Virus record (IMG/VR): IMGVR_UViG_3300035156_000217
Coordinates: 1 to 28,736 of that record
Source of the DNA: a virus
DNA: 28,736 nucleotides
Strand: one strand, 5' to 3'
The notes beneath the pieces were generated by a model. That model was not told the DNA's origin and ran no database searches. It saw nothing but the letters and a program-made list of their open reading frames with translations. Made by a program: the position numbers and the translations under genes. Shown here one piece after another: positions 16,360 through 21,755 of the stretch. Each line of letters opens with the position of its first letter. Within the stretch, counting starts at the first letter, position 1.

Positions 16360-16421
16360 GTGCAGGCAGGGGCGTAGGCGGAGCGAAACCGACCCTTTTC
16401 GGTAGCGAACCTAGCCTGCAC
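16360..16421 (-). ncRNA. C4-like structured leader / candidate antisense RNA of the KilA-N gene
   Basis: Closed by an 8-bp inverted repeat (GTGCAGGC at 16421-16414, GCCTGCAC at 16367-16360, minus strand), with small inner hairpins such as CCGA…TCGG. Inside, TCCGCCTA (16382-16375) is the exact complement of TAGGCGGA (16351-16344), which runs into the ribosome binding site of the KilA-N gene. The C4 RNAs of P1 and P7 work in this way upstream of ant genes. Assignment to the C4 family is inference; the complementarity is seen. Confidence 0.45.
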
Positions 16422-16448
16422 GGGTATCCCGAACGGGATTCTTGGGCA

Positions 16449-16558
16449 CAAAAAAACCCCGGTGCGCGAACGCGTCCGAGGCTTCTATTGCCCGGATGAC
16501 CAATCGATCATCGGGGATCTAAGCGGTCGGTTTCCCGACCATTTGAAATTATTGCGGG
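16449..16558 (-). ncRNA. Candidate small RNA between two terminators
   Basis: A 110-nt interval without an ORF, starting just after the terminator of gene I. On the minus strand: a GGTCGG-GAAA-CCGACC hairpin (16540-16525), a GATGA/TCATC stem, then a terminator-like hairpin with TTCG loop and seven T's (16482-16450). Its GAAACCGACC is the exact complement of GGTCGGTTTC in the KilA-N leader (16394-16385). No clear promoter is seen. Confidence 0.35.
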
Positions 16559-16560
16559 CA

Positions 16561-16585
16561 CAAAAAAAGCGCCTGTAAGGCGCTT
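16561..16585 (-). terminator. Terminator downstream of gene I
   Basis: Minus strand AGCGCC/GGCGCT stem with 5-nt loop followed by seven T's, about 60 bases past the stop of gene I. Confidence 0.8.
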
Positions 16586-16646
16586 TGCTTAGTAAAATTT
16601 CCACTCTGCCTGAAAAGTACCGCAATTGGGTCAACATAGCAAATGA

Positions 16647-17258
16647 TCAGGTCTTGTCCTCAGCAAGAATCGATGCAGAGATAATCGCCCCGCCCCACCG
16701 GCGTTCGCCGATGCAGATCGCAACAGGGTTGCCGCTGGCAGTCGTATTCTTGGCACTGCCAAACGCGTAGGAAGGCAGGTTGTCCGGCGAAGCGCTTTGA
16801 CTGAGGCCTTTGGCTTGAGGGCTAAGCATCTGAATAACACCTCCGGCGGCCATAGAAGCGCCGAGAGTTATCAGCGCGGAGCCGAAAGGCGCACCAGCAC
16901 CAAACGTACCGCCTGTTATGACCAAGCCAACGACAATCAATACCGCGCCCAATATCGTTTGCAGAGAACCGGCTCGCTTACTCCCCTCGAGCACAGGGAC
17001 AATTCGGAGCTCCCGTGTGCCCGCGAGTTCGAACGCCTCCGTACCTGAGTTTTTCCTGTTTCGGAATACCGCAAACCTAAGGCCCAAGCGATCGAGGCGC
17101 TTGATCTCCTCGTCGAACCCGATCAGCGTCGCTTTGAGCGCTCGGAATGCCTCCCAAACGCTTTGACTATCGATTGCCCGGCGGTGCTCTCTGCCGAAGC
17201 GTTTCGCGAGCGATCCAGAGAGCTTGATAACCGTCATTGGCGTGTATGTGGCCGACAT
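16647..17258 (-). CDS. I: Tail assembly protein I (lambda gpI-like)
   Basis: 203 aa, usual family length. gpI is needed for building the tail tip with J, K and L, though its place in the mature tail is unclear. The N-terminal half has a ubiquitin-like beta-grasp pattern (VIKLSGSLAKRFGREHRRAI, ELRIVPVLEG); two hydrophobic glycine-rich segments follow (ILGAVLIVVGLVITGGTFGAG, ALITLGASMAAGGVIQMLSP), then the conserved PSYAFGSAKNTTASGNPVAICIGE end. The binding site before the ATG is weak. It is cut off from K by 2.6 kb of accessory genes and from J by the KilA-N unit. Confidence 0.9.
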   Translation of the reverse strand: MSATYTPMTVIKLSGSLAKRFGREHRRAIDSQSVWEAFRALKATLIGFDEEIKRLDRLGLRFAVFRNRKNSGTEAFELAGTRELRIVPVLEGSKRAGSLQTILGAVLIVVGLVITGGTFGAGAPFGSALITLGASMAAGGVIQMLSPQAKGLSQSASPDNLPSYAFGSAKNTTASGNPVAICIGERRWGGAIISASILAEDKT

Positions 17259-17271
17259 AAGGCTGTCCCAT

Positions 17272-17292
17272 TTTAAACCCGCCTAAGCGGGT
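17272..17292 (-). terminator. Probable terminator after the lipoprotein gene
   Basis: Minus strand ACCCGC-TTAG-GCGGGT followed by TTTAAAAT, 8 bases past the lipoprotein stop and just before gene I. Confidence 0.5.
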
Positions 17293-17299
17293 CGATTGT

Positions 17300-17650
17300 T
17301 TACAGGCAAGATTGGAGTTTCTCCAGCCGCGCCTTGGCTATCCAGTTTTTTGCTATTACGTAATAAGCGGCATCCGTGCCGTTTGCGCCCTGCTTGATGT
17401 CGACGAAATATTCAGAAGCTGCAGTGAATACGGTGTAGCCCTTATCCCTGCCCGCCTGCATTGTCGCCTGGGGAGTCACCCCGAACAGATCCTGGTTCTG
17501 CCATTCGTACTGGACGCATTCGGCGAGAGCCTTGTCCGTTTTTTTGGAGTGCAGGACCTTATAGGGCCCGTCCTGACGAACCTCATTCATAGGGCGCGCC
17601 ATACAGCCAACCAACAAAACAAACGCCAGCGCTCCAATTAAAATTCGCAT
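17300..17650 (-). CDS. Phage-encoded outer lipoprotein
   Basis: 116 aa. The start MRILIGALAFVLLVGC is a lipoprotein signal with lipobox LVGC and lipidated Cys16. The rest is a small soluble domain with two late Cys residues (near 45 and 115) that could pair. GAGGG is seven bases before the ATG. Lipoproteins carried as extra genes in tail operons of temperate phages often alter the envelope or block superinfection by hiding receptors; that is the likely role here but the family is not identified. Confidence 0.75.
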   Translation of the reverse strand: MRILIGALAFVLLVGCMARPMNEVRQDGPYKVLHSKKTDKALAECVQYEWQNQDLFGVTPQATMQAGRDKGYTVFTAASEYFVDIKQGANGTDAAYYVIAKNWIAKARLEKLQSCL

Positions 17651-17693
17651 GATGGTCCCTCATTGATAAAGGACTGAGCGTATCACCGGGCTG

Positions 17694-17751
17694 TGTGCCC
17701 ATCCAGCGCTGGACAAACGCTCAGTAACCCGATTGGATCCAGTCGTAGTAG
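17694..17751. repeat. Direct repeat copy 1 flanking the moron cassette
   Basis: About 90% identical to 19351-19409 in the same orientation. Contains the palindrome TCCAGCGCTGGA. ACGCTCAGT inside it pairs with ACTGAGCGT at about 17672-17680. Lies between the divergent genes starting at 17650 and 17788. Confidence 0.8.
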
Positions 17752-17787
17752 TGTCGCGTTTTTATCCGACTTATCGAACAGTTAAGA

Positions 17788-18294
17788 ATGTCCATCGACA
17801 TACATAGTATTAGCGGCCTTTTTGCTTGGCTTTGGGAAAACGCCGCGACTGGGATCTGGGGCGGCTTAGCATTAGGACTCTCAAACAAAGCGTTCAAAAG
17901 ATTTCAAAATTGGGTAGCTGGACTTCCAACCGCAATTCGCGATCAGTCCCGTAAACCTAGTAGCCCCGTCGCATATCTGAGGAAGCTAAAGCTGAAGGAT
18001 CTGCGCCAAATTCGACAATTCCGCTTCAACGATACGTGGATCGCCAGGGAGATAAGCCGAGGCAATACCGCCCTCGCCCTCTTTGGGATGAGCTCGGGAT
18101 TTTGGTTAATTGCGTTAGGGCTAAAAGAGCAGGTACTCATCTCTGGGCAACCGCTATCTGCTGACTCGGCAACGGTCTTCATCTCTGCCTTTCCAGCCTA
18201 CTTCTTCGAGATCATGTGGCTCTACAGATCCACTCGCGCAAACAGACTTGTCGATTACAGGCAAAAAGCGAAGATCTGGCGCTTTCGTCGCTGA
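17788..18294 (+). CDS. Membrane protein, plus-strand moron
   Basis: 168 aa, on the strand opposite to the tail genes. Two clear membrane segments (about 93-113, TALALFGMSSGFWLIALGL; about 128-147, ATVFISAFPAYFFEIMWLY) and a weaker hydrophobic N-terminus (10-30), with a basic stretch between (YLRKLKLKDLRQIRQFRF) and a basic C-terminus. The ribosome binding site is poor. Repeat copy 1 ends 36 bases upstream. Opposite strand and separate control are typical of prophage genes expressed in the lysogen, so superinfection exclusion is a fair guess; no family is recognised. Confidence 0.65.
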   Translation: MSIDIHSISGLFAWLWENAATGIWGGLALGLSNKAFKRFQNWVAGLPTAIRDQSRKPSSPVAYLRKLKLKDLRQIRQFRFNDTWIAREISRGNTALALFGMSSGFWLIALGLKEQVLISGQPLSADSATVFISAFPAYFFEIMWLYRSTRANRLVDYRQKAKIWRFRR

Positions 18295-18308
18295 CTGATC
18301 GCCAGATG

Positions 18309-18334
18309 CAAAAAGCCCAGCGCTAGGCTGGGCT
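18309..18334. terminator. Bidirectional terminator between convergent moron genes
   Basis: AGCCCAGC (18314-18321) / GCTGGGCT (18327-18334). The minus side has a T5 tract, the plus side a weaker ATTTAG tail. Confidence 0.7.
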
Positions 18335-18752
18335 ATTTAGATTTGATCAGATCTACCGCGGACTTAAGTAGCTCCTTCGCAAGATCCAAGCTGGCGGAAC
18401 CAGTCGGAATAAACTCGTCGCTATCTCCTTTAGGCCTATGATTGAAATAACGGAGTAGGGCGACCAGCAGCAGCGTAGGTACTGCAGCAAGCGAAACGAC
18501 AATAGGGATGTCGGCTGTTGTATGCGGACGGAAGGATGCGAAGAAATAGCCTTCACCAACTGTGATCCGACCATTACCAAAAAACACAAACCCAAGCAGC
18601 GCGATGTAGAAGATAACGATTACTGCTGCGGCAAGGATAGTGACGATCCTCTGCCAGTCCGCACGCCATTTCTCAGCCTCAAGCGTTCGGCGGGAGAGGC
18701 TGAAGTCTCTAGCGTCACCGTCCGCTAAATTGTTGCTCTCGTCCTCTATCAT
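18333..18752 (-). CDS. Two-TM membrane protein paired with the ImmA/IrrE peptidase
   Basis: 139 aa. Acidic N-terminus, membrane segments at about 36-60 (IVTILAAAVIVIFYIALLGFVFF) and 82-102 (DIPIVVSLAAVPTLLLVALL), then a polar C-terminal helix. The start overlaps the peptidase stop by 4 bp (ATGA), so both are made together. It could be the peptidase's substrate, its membrane anchor or the effector it controls. Not a recognised holin: it is far from the lysis gene and has long soluble ends. Confidence 0.65.
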   Translation of the reverse strand: MIEDESNNLADGDARDFSLSRRTLEAEKWRADWQRIVTILAAAVIVIFYIALLGFVFFGNGRITVGEGYFFASFRPHTTADIPIVVSLAAVPTLLLVALLRYFNHRPKGDSDEFIPTGSASLDLAKELLKSAVDLIKSK

Positions 18753-19228
18753 AGAAGCCCTAGCGCTTTGAGACGGAACTCCATGGCGGCAGTGGAGACG
18801 CCAAATTTTTTAGCCAAGTCCCTCAGGTCAGTGACACCATCGCCGTAGACAGCTTGCTTCACAACGGCAGCAGGCATGAGCAACGCTGCGGCAAAGCGGT
18901 TCGCTGCAATCTCCCGCGGATCGCGAGATTTTGCACTGAACTGCTCAGAAGTATCGCGTGGAGCATCAAGGTCACCATGAACATGGTGACCTAGCTCATG
19001 CGCGATTGTGAAACGCTGACGCACTGGCGCCTCGCCAAAGTTATAAGTGATCAGGGGGCGTTCACCGGGTCGACGCTGATAATGGCCACTCTCATTTGTG
19101 TAGCCTTCGTCGAATGGCGTCACAATATGGACATCGATGCCCATAGCCTTAGCTATGGCTTCAGGGTCAACCGGTAATCCTCCGTCCCAGTGAGCGTCAA
19201 GGACGTCGTTTGCAGTTCGGTACTCCAT
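18749..19228 (-). CDS. ImmA/IrrE-family metallopeptidase
   Basis: 159 aa. Zinc site HELGH at 77-81 and the downstream Glu in REIAANRFAAALLMP (near 106) are the family signature. Members cut repressors such as ImmR of ICEBs1 or DdrO of Deinococcus and thereby switch on genes under stress. The usual XRE-type repressor partner is missing; instead the next gene is a membrane protein. A last helical segment (LRDLAKKFGVSTAAMEFRL) resembles the HTH-like tail seen in this family. GGGAGG lies 4-5 bases before the ATG. Upstream are three GACGAAGT motifs that look like an operator. Confidence 0.85.
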   Translation of the reverse strand: MEYRTANDVLDAHWDGGLPVDPEAIAKAMGIDVHIVTPFDEGYTNESGHYQRRPGERPLITYNFGEAPVRQRFTIAHELGHHVHGDLDAPRDTSEQFSAKSRDPREIAANRFAAALLMPAAVVKQAVYGDGVTDLRDLAKKFGVSTAAMEFRLKALGLL

Positions 19229-19239
19229 ACGGCCTCCCT

Positions 19240-19327
19240 ACTTCGTCGATTCGGTACTCAAAAATGAGGCGCGAGTCTGACGAAGTCAAGGGGGCTATGT
19301 CAAATTACTCTTGACACTCACTTCGTC
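19240..19327 (-). promoter_or_regulatory. Promoter/operator region with three GACGAAGT repeats
   Basis: ACTTCGTC at 19240-19247 and 19320-19327 and its inverse GACGAAGT at 19279-19286, spaced about 40 bp. The middle copy lies in TGAC-GAA-GTCA. A minus-strand TTGACG-16-TAATTT promoter can be drawn at the distal copy. Regular spacing suggests binding of a regulator, whose gene is not identified. Confidence 0.5.
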
Positions 19328-19350
19328 AAGCTATAGAACCGCCCCCCCCC

Positions 19351-19409
19351 TGTGCACCCATCCAGCGTGGACAAACGCTCAGTAACCGGATTGGATCCTG
19401 CCGTAGTAG
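19351..19409. repeat. Direct repeat copy 2 flanking the moron cassette
   Basis: Counterpart of 17694-17751, with three small indel positions and three substitutions; the central palindrome has lost one base. Preceded by a run of nine C's at 19342-19350. Lies between the divergent genes starting at 19228 and 19488. Confidence 0.8.
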
Positions 19410-19487
19410 CTTCGCTCCTCCAACGAATAGCTCCGGTCCGTTGTCTGCAAACCCACGGACCGGGGCGGTATGACCTAGGAGGTCACC

Positions 19488-19742
19488 GTGACAGACAGTG
19501 CTGAACTCAGGCCCTACGATCGGCATGACGCTTTGATTTTGGGGCTAACAGAGGTTATTAAAAATCTAACGGCAGTGGTGTACGCCGGTAGCGCTCAAGG
19601 GCATTTGCTCGAGGAGAATTTGCGTGCGGCTCTGAAGGTAGAAAATCCGAACGCTGTACCACCTGAGAAGATCGACCTTTATAGGTCCGCTATCAGTGGG
19701 GCTCTGACTGCAATCGAAAGGGTAAAGGCGAACTCACGCTGA
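19488..19742 (+). CDS. Small hypothetical protein, plus strand
   Basis: 84 aa from a GTG start with a perfect AGGAGG five bases upstream, which decides the start. Mostly helical (ALILGLTEVIKNLTAVVYAG, YRSAISGALTAIERVKA), no membrane segment, no known domain. Stands 78 bases after repeat copy 2. Its 3' end overlaps a small minus-strand gene by about 50 bp. Confidence 0.6.
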   Translation: MTDSAELRPYDRHDALILGLTEVIKNLTAVVYAGSAQGHLLEENLRAALKVENPNAVPPEKIDLYRSAISGALTAIERVKANSR

Positions 19743-19875
19743 TCATCGCCGATGCAAGATGCAATTCACTTTCGCTGAGGGCTTTTGCATCGGCGCCCAC
19801 CATAGCGGGTATCGCCATCCCAGGCCCTGCTTCCGCCGTCAATTCGTCGCTCGATGTAGCTGCTTTCAACTCCAT
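19693..19875 (-). CDS. Small hypothetical protein downstream of gene K
   Basis: 60 aa from the ATG at 19875, with AGGAGG about four bases upstream; a longer start at 19902 would overlap K without a good binding site. Ala/Ser/Glu-rich (MELKAATSSDELTAEAGPGM), no known domain. The 3' end overlaps the plus-strand 84-aa gene. The strong binding site is the main support. Confidence 0.45.
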   Translation of the reverse strand: MELKAATSSDELTAEAGPGMAIPAMVGADAKALSESELHLASAMISVSSPLPFRLQSEPH

Positions 19876-19898
19876 ATTGCCTCCTGCGGCATCGCCGC

Positions 19899-20657
19899 TC
19901 ACCGTTTCGCATCTTTGTGCCTGAGGATCAGGCGCGTTCTGTCATGCCATGGACCGCCGAAGATGATGATCTCGGATGGCCTACCGTACATGTGGTGCAG
20001 CAGGAACGGACCGGCGCCGTGAACCTCCGCCGGTTCGCCCGGCAATGTCGAGTCTGAGCCGAGGTAAATGCCGGCATGGTTTGGGTGCCTGGTGCGGCCC
20101 ACTTCCATCACAAACATGTCCCCCCGCTGCGGTGTGCCGACGCGCTCGAACCCGGCCGCCTCGTAGGCCTGCTCGTACAGGCTCGGGCCATCGGCCTGCT
20201 CCCACCAACCGTCCTCCCGTTTGAAGCGGTCGAACTCCAGCCCCCATTCGCGCTTGTACCAGTCGGCGCAGACCTGCCAGCAATCCCAAGCACCGTGCAC
20301 AAAGGGCCGCCCCAGCAGCGGCGTATTGCCGGTGGGAACAAGCGTTCGCAGATCGCCTTCCGGCCAACTGAGGATGTGCCAGGGCAATTCAGTCGCCTCG
20401 CACATCGCCAGATCGCGCGGCGAAGGCCTGCTCGTCGCGTCCGGATGCGAGTGGACGATGCCGATCACTTCGCCCAGGTCCTCGGCGGCGGCGTAATCCT
20501 CCGGCGAGATCCGAAATTCTTCATTGGGATCAGCCGCGGTGTTCGTGCACGGTATGTACTGCTGCTTGCGCCCGATGCTAATCAGCAGACCGCAACACTC
20601 GCGAGGGTAATGGGCGGCGGCGTGCGCCTGAACCGCCTTAAGAATATGTTTCAGCAT
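19899..20657 (-). CDS. K: Tail tip protein K: JAMM peptidase plus NlpC/P60
   Basis: 252 aa with the two domains of lambda gpK. JAMM/MPN metal site: Glu20, His69, His71, Ser79, Asp82 in HSHPDATSRPSPRD. NlpC/P60 cysteine peptidase: Cys126 in HGAWDCWQVC and His194 in HPNHAGIYLG. Both active sites look complete. In lambda it is needed for tail tip assembly and may digest peptidoglycan at entry. AGGAG precedes the ATG by six bases, inside the L stop region, so L and K are coupled. Confidence 0.93.
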   Translation of the reverse strand: MLKHILKAVQAHAAAHYPRECCGLLISIGRKQQYIPCTNTAADPNEEFRISPEDYAAAEDLGEVIGIVHSHPDATSRPSPRDLAMCEATELPWHILSWPEGDLRTLVPTGNTPLLGRPFVHGAWDCWQVCADWYKREWGLEFDRFKREDGWWEQADGPSLYEQAYEAAGFERVGTPQRGDMFVMEVGRTRHPNHAGIYLGSDSTLPGEPAEVHGAGPFLLHHMYGRPSEIIIFGGPWHDRTRLILRHKDAKR

Positions 20658-20659
20658 GG

Positions 20660-21409
20660 TCAGCTCCTGGCGATCAGGGAAACGGCAGGGAAGCCGCCAA
20701 ATGGCAAGGGGTTGCCCTCACCGAAGCGAGGCACGCAGCCACGCCCCAGAGTCGCGTCGCACTCGTCCTTCTCCGGATCGTCTGTGAGGTTTCCATCCTT
20801 GTCGCGGTATGGGCCGATGTAATTGCAGTTGGGGCCGCGGTACGCACCAGTCAGGCACCAGTGGCACAGCGTCGTCATCTGCCGCCCAATTGATTCACCA
20901 CCCACATCGCCCGGGCTCGCCAACTCCCACGACACGCTCGACCCGTTCTCCGACGTCTTTTGGTCCAGAAACCAGACCTCGATCGTCTCCTGCGAGGGAT
21001 CCGCGTCGGGGTTGCCGCCGGGGAAGTTCTCGGCATCAAGATACGTGCCCAGCGTGTGCCGCATCGTCAGTTTGAAATCCAGCAGATCTTCGAAGGCCAG
21101 GCACAACGCCGTGATCCGGCCGTTGACGTTGCCCACTGAGAGCGTCGGCCGCACAGCCGTACCGTCGCCGGTCGCCTCGATGCCGTCGATCTGCATCGGC
21201 CAGGCGCCGTATTCTTCCCCCTGCCACCAGATCGCCTTTGCAGGCAGCTGATCGGCATCGGCGCCGGCGGCCATCAACTCCGCCGCGGTGTAGGGAATGG
21301 CGTGCCCATGGAACCGCAACACGTCCGCACCGTAATCCGAGCCATCCAATTCAAGCAGCAGAACTTCACTTCCAGGCTCCAGCACCTGGATGTCTTTGAT
21401 CAGTGGCAT
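20660..21409 (-). CDS. L: Minor tail protein L with Cys cluster
   Basis: 249 aa, similar in length to lambda gpL (232). Caps the tail tube end in the tip complex. The C-terminal domain has LCHWCLTGAYRGPNC, then EC and GC, five cysteines in about 50 residues; lambda gpL binds an iron-sulfur cluster in this domain, and the pattern is kept. AGGAC lies four bases before the ATG. Confidence 0.92.
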   Translation of the reverse strand: MPLIKDIQVLEPGSEVLLLELDGSDYGADVLRFHGHAIPYTAAELMAAGADADQLPAKAIWWQGEEYGAWPMQIDGIEATGDGTAVRPTLSVGNVNGRITALCLAFEDLLDFKLTMRHTLGTYLDAENFPGGNPDADPSQETIEVWFLDQKTSENGSSVSWELASPGDVGGESIGRQMTTLCHWCLTGAYRGPNCNYIGPYRDKDGNLTDDPEKDECDATLGRGCVPRFGEGNPLPFGGFPAVSLIARS

Positions 21410-21416
21410 GTTTGTC

Positions 21417-21755
21417 CTATGGCTTGAATGACTGGGTAAACGTGGTTGTTAGGGCGTAGATGCCCGCACCCTTGGGACTCACTGTTGGCGCATTTGCGCG
21501 CCAGAAACTCAGTTCGCCGAGAGGGGGCGTCCAGAAGAACGATTTGAAATTGCCGTGACGATCCAGGAAGGCTTTGATTTCCAGCGCTGTGGCTTTACCG
21601 ACCACAAAGGTTAGGGACCAACTGTCAACGCGGTTGTTGATGCCATCCCCGACCACCTGCTCATATCCATCACCAAATTTTGATGACCGGGTTCGATACT
21701 CCGGAGCGCTGGCGGCATCAATCCCTGGACACCAGGTGAACGTCTCAACGGCCAT
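21417..21755 (-). CDS. M: Minor tail protein M
   Basis: 112 aa, family length. Contains SKFGDGYEQVVGDGINNRVDSWSLTF and FFWTPP, hallmarks of the lambda gpM family, a tail tip baseplate-like ring. Overlaps the tape measure gene by 11 bp. Confidence 0.92.
   Translation of the reverse strand: MAVETFTWCPGIDAASAPEYRTRSSKFGDGYEQVVGDGINNRVDSWSLTFVVGKATALEIKAFLDRHGNFKSFFWTPPLGELSFWRANAPTVSPKGAGIYALTTTFTQSFKP

Noticed and set aside
18333-18752. Holin
   Set aside because: Two membrane segments fit, but it is co-translated with a peptidase, far from the endolysin, and has long soluble ends.
19342-19350. Run of nine C's as a phase-variation tract
   Set aside because: It lies in an intergenic region outside any reading frame and is not in a clear promoter spacer.
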